DNA of 64,000 bases. Source: Rhinopithecus roxellana. Its lineage: Eukaryota; Chordata; Mammalia; Primates; Cercopithecidae. Shown one piece after another: positions 33,880 through 47,159 of this stretch (its first letter is position 1; each line of letters starts with the position of its first letter). The stretch spans positions 56,639,676-56,703,675 of the forward strand of contig NC_044554.1 in the NCBI RefSeq assembly GCF_007565055.1, written 5' to 3'. The position numbers and the translations under genes are program-made. Below the pieces are notes generated by a model, which did not search any database, was not told the origin of the DNA, and saw nothing but the letters and a program-made list of their open reading frames with translations.

Positions 33880-34154
33880 TTATTTTTTTGAGACAGAGTC
33901 TCGCTCTGTCACCCAAGCTGGAGTGCACTGGCCAGATCTCAGCTCACTGCAAGCTCCGCCTCCCGGGTTCACGCCATTCTCCTGCCTCAGCCTCCCGAGT
34001 AGCTGGGACTACAGGCGCCCACCACCTCGCCCGGCTAGTTTTTTGTATTTTTTAGTAGAGACTGGGGTTTCACCGTGTTAGCCAGAATGGTCTCGATCTC
34101 CTGACCTTGTGATCTGCCCGCCTCGGCCTCCCAAAGTGCTGGGATTAGCCCGTC
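33880..34154 (-). mobile_element. AluY/AluYR-type SINE with a deleted head
   Basis: Minus-strand Alu with the Old World monkey variant 'CACCTCGCCCGGCTAG'. Its 5' head goes from 'GCTGGGATTA' straight to 'GCCCG', so about 17 bases ('caggcgtgagccaccgc') are missing. Confidence 0.93.
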
Positions 34155-35420
34155 AAGAATTTTTATTTTATAGAAATTTAAGTAGTTGTAGTTCTTCTTG
34201 ACTATATATAGTATACTTCTTCAACAAGTTCTTTATTCACATCTCCTCCCATTCTCTGACACCTCTCCAAGGTTTCTATGGAGAGATTACATCACTGAGT
34301 ATGGTTCCTAACCACTCATTTCCCCTCACACATTACCTATTTTGTACCAGGAATTACATTGTCTAAATACAGAAATAGTGCTTTCAATGTGGTGTAAAGG
34401 ATGTATGTGGTATAAAAACATGTAATATAAAGAGAAAACTTAACCTGAAGAAGCTAAGAAGACAATTTCTAAATTTCTACCAAGGTATTGGAGTTTAGAT
34501 TTTAAGACAGGTATCAACAACATTTTGTTGAATGAAAATGATGATTAATCAAGTGTGTTTTTTTTTTTTTGCCACAAATTTATCCATATAAAAAGTAGAA
34601 ATTTTTCCTGTACTAAATTTGTTAGCTGTTAAAGTTTCCAAACTTAATGGGATATCTTTATTTGTCATTATTTTAATGAGAAGATAGAAGAGGATATAGT
34701 AGAGATTGCTAATCTAACTTCATCATAGTCCAGATGGGCAGAGGCTCTTATGTACCCAAGTCTAATTACATGATTCTTATTTACACTGGACATTGGATGA
34801 AATATTAGCTCTGTGAAATCTACTGTAGCATATAGAAAGACCTCGAGCAAAGAGGAACTCATTCACCTAAAAATAAAACTGGAAAGACAACAAAGAAAAA
34901 TGACAAGAAAAATATATATAAATTAATCAGAGAAATTGAAAGTTTCTTAAAACTGTCATTGAGGGATGGAAGCTTATTTCCTACTCAATATTCTTCGATG
35001 TTCCTTGAGGATGCTTTAGGCCTGAAATGCTTCAACATTTAAGAGTGACAGCTGTTAGAAAGGTAAAGAATACTGATGATTTATTGACCCCAATCAATCA
35101 ACAAGTGTCAACTGTCAGTCAAAAAGGTGGCTACACTGTAATCCTCTGGAATCTTAGTGTTTCTGAAATTACCAGGGTTCAAATAAGATAACCCAATATC
35201 AAAACCTTACTAAATATAGCCATCAAAGCAACTAATGAGTAGGACACCTTTACCATTACAAATCTCCCAGTTTAGGTACATTTGAAAATTAAATCTGTAT
35301 CAAAGTATTTTGTAGACAAAGACCATTAATATTTAGATACTTAGAGGTAGCATGTAGACATTAGGCCTTTTAGTTAAAGAAAGTCAATCATCTACTTAAC
35401 AAAAAATTCTTTGATCAGCA
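34155..35420. other. Unassigned unique DNA
   Basis: One T-run at about 34558-34570. No repeat or coding frame recognised. Confidence 0.4.
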
Positions 35421-35716
35421 ATTTTTTTTTTTTTTTTTTGGAGACAGTCTCTCTGTTGCCCAGACTAGAGTGCAGTGACATGATCTCGGCTCACTGCAAG
35501 CTCCTCCTCCCAGGTTCAAGCAATCCTCGTGCCTCAGCTTCCCAAGTAGCTGAGACTACAGGCTTGCACCACCACACCCTGCTAATTTTTATATGTTTAG
35601 TAGAGACAGGGTTTTACCATGTTGACCAGGCTGGTCTCAAACTCCTGACCTAACGTGATCTGCCTGCCTTGGCCTCCAAAGTGCTGGGATTACACGCATG
35701 AGCCATTGTGGTTGGG
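35421..35716 (-). mobile_element. AluS-type SINE
   Basis: Full dimeric Alu on the minus strand, from the T-run to 'GAGCCATTGTGGTTGGG', moderately diverged. Confidence 0.95.
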
Positions 35717-36329
35717 CTAGTAATTCCTTTTGAAAGAAAGACAAAGCAGAGATTTTCATATCACCTGCTGTTTAGTGGATAGTAACAGAAAACCAAGATG
35801 AGCTGATCTTCTCTTGTATGGCTTAGTGACACTAAGCCATAGATATTCTTGCACTCAACCCATGGAATTTAATATCATTTCTGGCAATTTTTCAGAAGTA
35901 AATGACATTCTAATTGTTAAAAAAAAAAATACATTGATGGTCACACACATGGCAGGTTGAGATGCAGTAATGAAGGAAAGCATAGTCCAGTTAATATTAA
36001 ATACATCAACCATGGGTACTAACAGGGTAAATGAAGCTCTCAGATCCCTAAACCCTGGCCTGAACACTGGTTCTGTTTGGCTCTTCTACATTGTTCCTTT
36101 TCCTTTCTTGTAATAGGTTTCTGATGAAGACATTTAAACATGTATTTTTCCCTAGAAAATAAATCATTTGAATAAAAATATATTGTAAGAACAGTGGAAT
36201 CATTTCTCTCATAAAACACTGACAAACCTAAACGTAATTTTATTTCTGATAAACAACGAGCATTTGCTTTATACTCACAAGTACTGTGCTAACACCTGGG
36301 GTAGAAAGAAAGTAAGTTATTCATTCCTG
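35717..36329. other. Unassigned unique DNA
   Basis: Nothing recognisable. Confidence 0.4.
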
Positions 36330-36580
36330 GCTCCTTCAGACTGGGCCAGGTGTTCTCCTCCTTCTCTATTCCCATGTTACGCTACACATATCTCCACCAT
36401 TGAACTTACTGTGTTGTGATTGCCTTTGTGCACCTTCTTTCTCCTCCTACTGCCATTACACCAGACTTCCCTTTGAGCAGACACAGTGTATATTCCTCTT
36501 CATGTCCTCAACATAGTGCATTGTCTAGTGTTGTGCCTCACACACAGCCTGTACTCTTATTCCATAATTATTTGGTTGAG
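36330..36580 (+). mobile_element. Probable L2 LINE 3' region
   Basis: 'GCATTGTCTAGTGTTGTGCC' and 'TATTTGGTTGAGGAT' follow the order of the L2 end ('cagtgcctggcacatagtagg ... tttgttgaatgaa'), with high divergence. Confidence 0.5.
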
Positions 36581-37656
36581 GATATGTAATCACAATCTCA
36601 TGCTGGAGACAGACAAACATGCAACTATAGTAAACATAATAGAAAATCAGGTGGTAATTAGTGCTAAATCTAACTACAAATTGCTCTTTGGTGTTTCTTC
36701 AGCTCTAAAGTGAAGTTCTCTGCAAACAGCTCTCAGAAAGACATTCCTTTATTTCTCAGATATGTCACTAAAGTAGTTAGAAATATTAAGCACTCCAACT
36801 TCCCAATGAATTAAAAAAATAGTAAAGACAAAAAATGAGATAAGGGTGATATAAGGGGGGACATTAAACCTTAGAAAAGCAATAGGTTAGTGTATTTGGT
36901 GATTTGACTCTGTTGCCATGCCATCCATCATGGCAAAAAAATCCTTGTTGTATCCAACTACATTCATTAAGTATGACTACTATAAAAGATGATATAACTG
37001 TATACTAGAAGAAAAGTTGCTATATCTGTAGTCCAGACTTTACATTTTACGATCCTAACTTTGTTTTTTCAGTAGTGTTACAACAAGACAACCAGAATGA
37101 AGTCAGAAGGTCTCTGTCTACTATTTCTCGTATGCCATCACTATTTAAATCACAGAGAAGCAACATCCAAGATTTCCCCAGAAAGCAACAATGTGCAGCA
37201 TAGTCTATGAGTTAATTCTTCCCCTTCAATATCTGTCATAAAGATTGTAATTACATAGAGATAATGTATGTTAAAACACCATGGGAAATTCAAATGTTGT
37301 ATAAATATGACATGATCTGTTTAGCATAGTTTACATGCAGGCTTGTCTCTGATTACATGATTTTGTCACTATTATGAACTTTGAATGTAGAACCATAAAA
37401 AAAAACAATGTTTACTCTAAAAGCATTATTGTGCGTGACTGGGATTCCATGTTATTATGACTATTATTATTGCCATTATCATTATATTTCTTAGTGGTAC
37501 AACCTATTCTATTATCCCAGAAAAGTCTATCAAGACAATTCCATGCTTCATCTTTGAATGTGAAACCAAGTATTCAACTGTAGCTCTATTTCTTGGATTT
37601 TAGAAAGCAAAATTGTTACTTCATTTGGTCATGAAAGTGCTTCCTCTTGTTCCCTC
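36581..37656. other. Unassigned unique DNA
   Basis: Nothing recognisable; a short (TTA)n-like patch at about 37450-37475. Confidence 0.4.
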
Positions 37657-37672
37657 AAGAAAGGTACTCTGA

Positions 37673-37963
37673 GGCAGGGCACGGTGGCTCAAGCCTGTAA
37701 TCCTAGCACTTTGGGAGGGGAGGCGGGCGGATCACGAGGTCAGGAGATTGAGACCATCCTGGCTAACATGGTGAAAACCCGTCTCTACTAAAAATGCAAA
37801 ACAATTAGCCTGGCGTGGTGGCGGGCGCCTGTAGTCCCAGTTACTGGTGAGGCTGAGGCAGGAGAATGGCCTGAACCCGGGAGGCGGAGCTTGCAGTGAG
37901 CCAAGATGGAACCACTGCACTCCAGCCTGGGCAACAGAGCGAGACTCCGTTTCAAAAAAAAAA
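37673..37963 (+). mobile_element. AluY-type SINE with a 15-bp target duplication
   Basis: Starts 'GGCAGGGCACGGTGGCTCAA' and ends in a short A-tail. The duplication 'AAGAAAGGTACTCTG' lies at 37657-37671 and 37964-37978, exact on both sides. Confidence 0.97.
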
Positions 37964-37978
37964 AAGAAAGGTACTCTG

Positions 37979-38995
37979 GTTGACCCTACTCTATCTATTC
38001 GCCCCTAGGTTTACAACTTCACCACTGTTGGTATAAAAATGACTCTGGGATGTCAGCATCAATGAGATTATTAGAGTCTAGTAGAGTCATAGGACTGAGG
38101 AGCCAGGCAAAATGGCTACTGGCCCAAGAAGGGATATATTTAGGCACCAGTAAAAATAGTAAGAATGGACAGAAACACATTAAATAGGTTGACATAATGA
38201 TTCTAAATACAGCATACACACTCCATTGGTCACCTTTGGGAGATGCTAGTGAATTCTCATTATTATTAAAAGATGTATAATAGGAAGGTGAGCTTTCATT
38301 CTTGTTTTCTTATATCTTCACTTCATAGTAACTCAATAGTTGAAGAAGGTGTATTTCTTTTTAGGTAAATATTCTAGCTAATAAATAGAAAATCAATGAT
38401 AAAATATGAACATCATACAATGCCTACATTAACAAATCTATGCAGTGATCATCGATGGCTGCCAATATCACAGAAAGAGAATCAACCAAACATCATATTA
38501 CATATATACTTACTTTGATACGTGGCCTCCTTTTGTTTATGTCCAGTTTCCGAAACTTCTAGGTTCAGAAGTTTAAGTGTTCCAGGAGGAGTTTGAGTGC
38601 TCTAGTGTTCATCTAACAAGTTATGTATAACTTTTGTTGTACCTAAGAACACTGACTTATTCCTTTAAGGTGGCAATGGAAGAGTTAATGGTTACTTTCA
38701 AAGACATCTGAAAAAGCACTTCTTGCATTCACAGCTCTGATTTGGTACAGGCTTGTCCTTCTAATGGAAGAACACAGAGTATCATCTATGAAGTAGTCTT
38801 GCAAAAGTAAATAGAACCCAAATTTCATCAAGTGTCTAGATCGAACTAATGCATTCTAGAAAATTTAAAGGACAGAAACACACAAAACATATTAGGTGAT
38901 ACCATGTGGATGCAATTAGAAAAATCCAGACTATGGGAAACTCTACCAGTCAAAAAAGAAATATATATGATTCCTTCCAAAACAATATATTAAAA
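37979..38995. other. Unassigned unique DNA
   Basis: Nothing recognisable. Confidence 0.4.
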
Positions 38996-39012
38996 CAAGA
39001 AAAGAAAAAAAC

Positions 39013-39296
39013 GGCCGGGCGCGGTGGCTCAAGCCTGTAATCCCAGCACTTTGGGAGGCCGAGACGGGCGGATCACGAGGTCGGGAGATCGAGACCATCC
39101 TGGCTAACACTGTGAAACCCCATCTCTACTAAAAAATACTAAAAAACTAGCCGGGCGAGGTGGCGGGCGCCTGTCAGTCCCAGCTACTCGGGAGGCTGAG
39201 GCAGGAGAATGGCGTAAACCCGGGAGGCGGAGCTTGCAGTGAGCTGAGATCCGGCCACTGCACTCCAGCCCGGGCGACAGAGCGAGACTCCAGTCT

Positions 39297-39340
<44 letters not shown>
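39013..39340 (+). mobile_element. AluYR SINE, young, Old World monkey type
   Basis: Near-consensus head 'GGCCGGGCGCGGTGGCTCAA', the diagnostic 'GGCGAGGTGGCGGGCG' and 'GATCCGGCCACTGCAC', and an uninterrupted A-tail of 43 (39298-39340). Similar A-rich flanks ('GAAAAGAAAAAAAC' before, 'GAAAGAAAAAAAAAC' after) suit a target duplication. Probably the youngest insertion here. The apparent 157- and 117-codon open frames across it are Alu/poly(A) artefacts. Confidence 0.97.
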
Positions 39341-39342
<2 letters not shown>

Positions 39343-39357
39343 AAGAAAAAAAAACAC

Positions 39358-42300
39358 AAAATTATAGAGATTAAAAGAACCTTGAGAGACAAGAGGTGTA
39401 CAAACCAGTTGCAATATATACACTTTATATGCACCCTGATTGAAAAAAAAAGAAAAAAAAGAAGATTAGAAAAAATAAAACAAGATAAATTAATCAGTAT
39501 AAAAGACAATCCAGGAAATGTAAACACTAACTGGATATCTGATAATACTAAGGAAGTAAAGGAAGTATTGTTATTGCTTTTTAGTTGTGAAAGTGATATT
39601 GTGGTTTTGCTAAAAGAAAGACACGTTATTTAAACGTTTATATATATAATGATATAGAGAAAACATTTATGAGATTGCTTTAAAAATAACACAAGCAAAG
39701 CAGGTAGGGATATAGATTAAACAAGATTGTCCATGTATTGATAATTATTGAATTCACATATATTATAAAAGACATACTGGATTTATTATACCATTTGTTT
39801 ATTTGTATACATTTAAAATGTCTAAAGTAAAATATGTTTTAAAAACTTTTTGTACGACTCTCCAAATGTATGATAAATAGATTTGATGATCCTAAGTGAC
39901 TCACAAATCATGACACTCAGTAAAATATCCTATTTCTGGCACATTGATGAAAACCAGAAGAAATCAACATCCTCTTCCTAAATGGCCACAAGAATCCAGA
40001 TGGTCAGGATAACTGCTGCTTAGTATCCCCTTCATGATCTGGGAGCATTCAATACTCATTTTTTGATTCAAAAATATCTTTACAATAAAAATTAATGGAA
40101 ATCAGTGTAATATAATTTACATTGGTGCAATTATAAGTCAAAATAATGGATTTTGGAAATAACACATGAATATGAGGTAATTAGTAGACAGGAAGCTCAA
40201 TGAAAGTTAAACAAATAATGTGGTCACAAGAAAAGGTGAATATTTCAGTGAATTCATAGCCATACACCAGGGCAAAGTAGGGGTCAGTCCCAATCTTCTC
40301 TCTGTCACTTAAAACACGCCTACTACATCATGCCCATTAAAGGTACCTGGTTATAGTGGAAAGGTTATGGAATTAAACTGGATGGTTAGAAAATCTAAAG
40401 ATCTGCCACATCAGGAATGTTTGCATTTATCTTAGTTAATAAAAGGTCTGGTGACTCCAGCGAGCTGGCAGCAAGTGAGATCAGAGAGGGGGCTTGCTAG
40501 CCTGAGAGACCTATGCAGAGAATAGGAGGGCGACCATATAAAATGAGTAGCTCTTCTCTACTGGGTCCAATAGGGAGCAATTACAGGGAGATCAAAGCCA
40601 GAGATGTAAAAAACTTTCAACTGTAGATAAGGTATCCTAAAAAGGCAGAGGTCCTCCCTTATTGATGGTGTGCATATACACACCAGACAACCTTTACCCC
40701 CTAAAAAGGATGCTTTTCAGTTCAAGAAACCCTGAGAGTCTGAAATCAGAACTATACTTTATCATAACCCCCTGCTTGTTTGCCTTTTTTGTTCTTATTC
40801 TAAACGGTGGTACTTTAAGGGATTATTACCAACCTATTTGTGTCCAAATCACAGCTTCTATTCTTCAAAATTAGCCACCTTTTCCTCCTCCTGCCTGGCA
40901 TGTTCACTGTTGTCATGATATGTGGCTTGAAGTATAGCATTTGATCACAGATAGGCGGTTGTTACCTACTTTGAGCTCAGCAAGAAGCAGATGGGTGACT
41001 AGAAGGGAAAAAGCTTCTATATATATACACACCTAAGTATAAATGACGGGGAAAGGAAGAATCGAGATAAAGAACATGGCAAGTAAATTGTAGTCATTAT
41101 ATTAAAAGTTTTTGAGTAGAAATAAAAGGCTTACATAGCTGTATGTCTAAGTGGAAACTCTGCTCTGTAGATTTAGATTTCTAATTTACAGAAAAATATC
41201 AGAAATTTGAGCCCATGGGAATACTTTACCTATAAATGGTACACTATTCTACATTATTCCTTCGTCACTCCTTGACCTAAAGGTGAGACTACTGCCAGCA
41301 CTTGAAAACCGAAGAAATACAGAGAATAATATTAGCATTCTGAGATGATTGAGTTCTTGCCCTAGCAAGTCCTTTAAATTTTGTTTTGAAATGTGTAGCA
41401 TCACAATTAAAAATTATTTTCCCCTTTTGTCCCCAACATGCTAAATTAGCAATTTGTTGAAATGAAAAATATAGAGAACTTCCCTCCCAATCAGGATAGA
41501 TTCTGTTTTTATATTACCCTAGATATTTTTGCCAGATTTTTCAAGTGCATGACATGATTAAGTTACTAATGTAATTCAGTCCAATGTACACTGGACACAA
41601 AATAATAGAATTCTATTTACATATTCTAATGTAAACTTATTGAATCATGTCATGCCACCACTAAAGCTAAAATAACCCAAAATGACAAATACAAACAAGG
41701 TTTGTGTTTCATAACTGTGTTCATACCTGTGTTTATAATTTCACAGCAGAAATTAATTTCATATATGACATCAGAATCCAAGCTCTAGTTCCATGCTTTA
41801 CAAACTATGTGACATTTGTGAAGTCTCAGTTTTCATTAGTGAAAGAAAACAGAGAATGAGATAATCATTGGTTCCTTCCAGTTTCAAGAGGCTTTAAGTC
41901 TGAATTCAGAAATTGGAGTTAAATTATATATATTATGTTTTTTAAAAAGCAATTCATAGAAAGACAATATGTGGAAAGATATAAGAAAATTTACCCAAAA
42001 GATAACATGCTATTTTGGAGGAACAGGGTCAGAAGTAGTTCAAGGATAATTTATTTCTCTACCAGTTATGCTTTTGTTTTCATTTTTCAAAGTTTTATAA
42101 ATCACTGTGGTGGATGTGTAATTAGGAAAAATAGAGCCTTTTTGGCATTTAAAATAGCAACACTTATTTCAGACCACTGCTTTTTCTAAGGATATAAGGC
42201 ATCTAATATTGTCAGCACGGAAAATAAGATTTGCTTTGCATGTGTTTCTTGTTTAGGATAAGTTTCTATAGCAAGGTAGCTTCTGTTGAGTAAAGTTCAT

Positions 42301-43369
42301 GATATTTGGCAGTGTTATTGGGCTAGTTATAAATGGAAGATAAGAATCAGAGACTGAAATGAGCAAATGTGCAGTTTAGATAACACAGTATTTTACATTG
42401 TATTGCAATCATTTAAGTTCCAGTTTAAGATATTTTGCTAGACTAAAAATGCTAAACCAAAAGCTGTAACATATCTGTCTATATTCCACACACCACTGAA
42501 TTTTATCGTGGGAACTGGATGAGCATAGTTACATTCATTTCAAATATTTAGTTAGAATTTCAAAATATTTAACGTCCATATCTGAGGTCTGAGACCTGGC
42601 TCAAGTCTTCGCATTAAATAATGCAAATTTACTTACAGATGAGGGAAAAGCCTAGTCATACATCCTATATTCACATTGCTTTAGCAGAAAGGAAACAATA
42701 GTCAATTCTCTGGCAGAGAAGGGGGCCATAAGAAAAGTAGAGAGTGTGGCCATAAGAAAAGTAGAGAGTGTGGCACTTAGACTGAATTCTGGCAGATGAG
42801 TAGGTGCTGCCTGCTACATTAGAAAGTATGCAGGAGAGGCATGGGAGAGATGGAGAGATGGAGAGGCCATTCTAAAGAGAGGAAGGTAAAACAATTCTGG
42901 TTAGATTATGAAGAGTTTGCATCACTTGCATAAAGTGTGAACTTTGACATTTAGGCAATGAACCAGAGAGGGAATATTTCACAGCAATGACAGACTAAGA
43001 TTCACATTTTACAGAGATTAGTGTGAAAAATCAGTGTAGAAATAGGATTCGAGGATGGGAGACGAAAGAAAAAATAACATAAAATAAATTCCTTTTAAAA
43101 ATTTCTTTTAAAAACTAAGTTATTTTTTAAAAATAGCAAGTCTGTATATTTTTCATGGTATACATTTATAATGGAAAGAGCATATTAATAAGAAATGTAT
43201 AATAAATGTTTTCATATATTTTGTTTGACTTCTAGGATGTCTGCGAATGATATCATCATTCTCTGCTGGGACTGACTTTTATTAAGCATGAATTTCCAAA
43301 ATAAAAAATTGTAACATTAACAAAATTCATTGAGGAAAGATCTCTTGCTCTTCTGTTCCCTTAAAATCC
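39358..43369. other. Long unassigned, mostly unique stretch
   Basis: Four kilobases with no recognisable transposon, apart from short low-complexity patches. No reading frame above 84 codons and no credible exon noticed. A 24-bp exact tandem duplication lies at 42724-42771. Confidence 0.45.
42724..42771. repeat. 24-bp exact tandem duplication
   Basis: Unit 'GGCCATAAGAAAAGTAGAGA' plus GTGT, twice without a mismatch (42724-42747, 42748-42771). Confidence 0.97.
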
Positions 43370-43933
43370 AGGAATGGGCAATTCCTATCAAAATCTCATG
43401 TTTTTCCAAAAATAAAAAAACCCATCCTAAAGTTTTTAAGAAATCTCAAGGGATTCTAAATAGCCAAGATAATCTTGAAAAAGAAGACAGAAGCTGGAGG
43501 ACCCATACTTTCAGATTTCAACATTTTTAGAAAGCTATAGTAATAAAAATAATGTGGTACTGGCATGAAATCATATAGACCAATGAACTAGAATAGAAAG
43601 TCAAGAAGTAAATCCACAGATACATAGTCAAATGATTTTTGACAAGGATGTCAAGACCATTTAATGGGGAAAAGACAGTATTTTCAATAAATGGTGCTGG
43701 GAAAACTGGATTTACATATGCAAAAGGGTGATGCTCAACCCTTACGTAACTCTATGTGCAAAAGTTAACTCAAAATGGACAAAGATCTCTGTGTAAGTCC
43801 TAAAACTATAAAATTCTAAGAAAACAAGGCAAGTCTTCATGGCATTGGATTTGACAGTGATGTTGAATGTGACGGTAGCAGGATAGGTAACCAAAGAAAA
43901 AATAGACAAATTAGACTTAATACAAGCTTTTTT
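43370..43933 (+). mobile_element. L1M ORF2 C-terminal region, host element part 1
   Basis: Plus-strand old L1: 'CCAAGATAATCTTGAAAAAG', 'AAGCTATAGTAATAAAAATA', 'AAATGGTGCTGGGAAAACTG', 'GTCCTAAAACTATAAAATTC'. It stops near 'AATACAAGCTTTTTT' and continues at 47160. Confidence 0.88.
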
Positions 43934-46483
43934 AAATTTGGGGGTTTTTGTTGCCATTTACAAACTCTTATTTGCCATATTTCTTTTCTTAAACTTTTAA
44001 GTTTGAGGCTACATGTGTAGGTTTGTTACACAGGTAAACATACATCACAGGGGGGATTACTGTACAGATTATTTCATCACCTGTGTATTAAGCCCAGTAC
44101 CCAATAGTTACTTTTTCTGGTCCTCTCCCTCCTCCCTCCTTACTCCTTTAAATAGACCCCAGTGTCTGACTTCCTTCTTTGTGCTCATAAGTTCTTATAA
44201 TTTAGCTCCCACTTATAATTGAGAACATACAGTATTTGGTTTTCTGTCCTTGTATTCGTTTGCTAAGGCAACTTTGCCAGTATCTGTTGTTTTTTTGAGT
44301 TTTTAATAGCCATTCTGACCAGTGTGAGATGGTATCTCATTGTGGTTTTGATTGGCATTTCTCTAATGATCAGTGATATTGAGATTTTTTATATATGCTT
44401 GTAGGCCACATGTATGTCTTTTGAGAAGTGTCTGTTCATGTTCTTTGATCACTTTCTAATAGGGTTGTTTTTCTCTTATAAATTTAAGTTCCTTATGGAT
44501 GCTGGATATTAAATCTTTGTCAGATGCATAGTTTGCAAATATTTTCTTCCATCTGTAGGTTGTCTGTTTACCACTGATAAGAGCTTCTACAGAGCAAAAG
44601 AAACTAAGTTTAACTAGGTCTCACTTGCCAATTTTTTTTCTTTGTTGTGATTGCATTTGGTTTCTTTGTCATGAAACCTTTGCTCGTGCCTGTGTCCAGG
44701 ATAATACTACCAAGGTTGTGTTCAAGGTTTTTATGGTTTTTGGTTTTATATTTAGGCCTTTAACCCATCTTAATTTTTCTATATAGTATAAGGAAGGGGT
44801 CCAGCTTCAATCCTCCTGCATATGGCTAGCCAGTTATCCCAGCATCAGTTATTAAATACAGAGTATTTTTCCCATTTCTTGTTCTTGTCAACTTTGTCAA
44901 AAATCAGATGATCATAGATGTGTGGCCTCATTTCTGGGCTCTCTATTCTGTTTTGTTGGTCTATGTTCCTGTTTTTCTACCAGTACCATGCTGTTTTGGT
45001 TACTGTGGCTTTGTAGTATAGGTTGGAGTCAGGTAGTGTGATGCCTCCAGCTTGGTTCCTTTTCCTTAGGATTAGGTTGGCTATTTGGGCTCTTTTTTGT
45101 TTCCATATGAATTTTTTTTTTTTTCTTTTTTTTTTGAGGCGGAGTCTCGCTCTGTCGCCCGGAGTGGAGTGCAGTGGCCGGATCTCAGCTCACTGCAAAC
45201 TCCGCCTCCCGGGTTTGCGCCATTCTCCCGCCTCAGCCTCCCGAGTAGCTGGGACTACAGGCGCCCACCACCTCGCCCGGCTAGTTTTTGTATTTTTAGT
45301 AGAGACGGGGTTTCACCGTGTTCGCCAGGATGGTCTCGATCTCCTGACCTCGTGATCCGCCCGTCTCGGCCTCCCAAAGTGCTGGGATTACAGGCTTGAG
45401 CGACCGCGCCCGGCCTCCATATGAATTTTAAAATATTTTTTTCTAGTTCTGTGAAGAATGTTGTTAGTAGTTTGATAGGAATAGCATTGAATCTCTACAT
45501 TGCTTTGGACAGTATAGCCATTTTAATAATATTGATTTTTCCTGTCCAGGAGCATGGAATATTTCTCCATTTGTCTGTATACTCTGACTTCCTCGAGCAG
45601 TGTTTATAGTTCTCTTTGAAGAGGTCCTTCACGTCCCTTGTTAGCTGTATTCCTAGGTATTTGATCTTTTTGTAGCAATTGTGAACAGCAGTTCATTCAT
45701 GATTTGGCTCTCTGCTTGCCTGTTGTTGGTGTGTAGGAATGCTAGCGATTTTTGCACATTGACTTCATATCCTGAGACTTTGCTGAAGTTGCTTATCAGC
45801 TTAAGAAGCTTTTGGGCTGAGACGATGGGATTTTCTAGATATAGGATCATGTCATCTGAAAACAAAGATAATTTGCCTTCCTCTCTTCTATTTAAATACC
45901 TTTATTTCTTTCTCTTGCCTGATTGCCCCGACCAGAACTTCCAATACTATGTTGAATAGGAATGGTGAGAGAGGGCATCCTTGTCTTCTGCGGGTTTTCA
46001 ATGGGAATGTTTTTAGCTTTTGCCCATTCGGTATGATATTGGTTGGAGGTTTGTCATATATGGTTACTATTATTTTGTGGTATGTTCCTTCAATACCTAA
46101 TTTATTGAGAGTTTTTTATGTGAAGGGATGTTGAATTTTATCAAAGGCCTTTTCTGCATCTTTTGAGATAATCATGTGATTTTTGTGTTTAGTTTTGTTT
46201 ATGTGATGAGTTACATTTATTGATTTGTATATGTTGAACCAATCTTGCATCCCAAGGATGAAGCCTACTTGATCATTGGTGGATTAACTTTTTGATGTGG
46301 TTTGCAAGTATCATTGTTGAGGATTTTTGCATCGATGTTCATCAAGGATATTGGCCTGAAGTTTTCTTTTTTTGTTGTGTCTCTGCCAGATTTGGGTATC
46401 AAGATGCTGGCCTCATAGAATAATTTGGGGAGAAGTTCCTCCTCAGAATTTTGAAATAGTTTCTGCAGGAAAGGTACCAATTC
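43934..46483 (-). mobile_element. Younger L1 (L1PA/L1PB), 3' part of a 5'-inverted insertion
   Basis: Minus-strand L1 3'UTR and ORF2 ('GGTTTGTTACACAGGTAAAC', 'CAGTGTGAGATGGTATCTCA', 'AAGGCCTTTTCTGCATC'). ORF2 pieces are broken; the RT box reads FSDD (in 45653-45865). The minus-strand ORF2 stops at about 46483 just after the ELVPF segment, where an inverted piece of the same ORF2 begins. An AluYR sits inside at 45116-45415. Confidence 0.93.
45116..45415 (-). mobile_element. AluYR SINE inside the younger L1
   Basis: Minus-strand, near-consensus Alu with 'GCAGTGGCCGGATCTCAGC' and 'CACCTCGCCCGGCTAG' (Old World monkey markers). Exact 14-bp target duplication 'TCCATATGAATTTT' at 45102-45115 and 45416-45429. 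Confidence 0.97.
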
Positions 46484-47159
46484 AAAACCATGCAATTATA
46501 TGGAAATTAAATAACATGCTCTTGAATGACTATTGGGTAAATAATGAAATTAAGGGCAGAAATCAAGAAGTTATTTGAAAATAATGAGAAAGATACAACA
46601 TACCAGAATCTCTGGGACATAGCTAAGACAGTGTTAAGAGCGAAACCATAGCACTAAATGCCCACATCAAGAAGTTAGAAAGATCTCAGATTAACAACCC
46701 AACTTCACAACCAAAAGAATTAGAGAAGCAAGAACAAATCAACCCCAGAGTTAGCAGAAGATGAGAAATAACAAAAATCAGAGCGGAACTGAAGGAAATT
46801 GAGACATGAAAAAACATTCAAAACATCAACAAATCTAGGAATTGGTTTTATGAAAAAATTAATCAAACAGGCCCCTAGCTAGACTAATGAAGGAAAGAGA
46901 GAAGACCCAAATAAACAGAAATGACAGAATAAAAACATCCATCAGAAACTATAATGAACACCTCCGCACACACAAACTAGAGAAGCTAGAAGAAGTAGAT
47001 AAATTCCGGGACACATACATCCTCACAAGACAGAGCCAGGAAGGAATTATGGGTCTGCTCCCTGAACAGACCCATAATGAGCCCTGAAATTGAATCAGTA
47101 GTAAATAGCCTACCAACAAAAAAAAAAAAAAAGCCCAGGACCTAATGGATTCACAAACA
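46484..47159 (+). mobile_element. Inverted 5' segment of the younger L1
   Basis: Plus-strand ORF2 sequence from 'CAAAACCATGCAATTATATG' through 'CGGGACACATACATCCTCAC' to 'GGACCTAATGGATTCACA', i.e. the part just upstream of the minus-strand segment. It ends at the position that would join the ELVPF codons, with only about 15-20 consensus bases missing. This is the product expected from twin priming. It carries an A-run expansion at about 47119-47132. Confidence 0.9.

Noticed and set aside
39160..39633. 157-codon plus-strand and 117-codon minus-strand frames
   Set aside because: Alu plus its poly(A) tail (poly-Lys or poly-Phe); artefact.
45023..45399. 110- and 104-codon frames, plus strand
   Set aside because: Alu sequence inside an L1.
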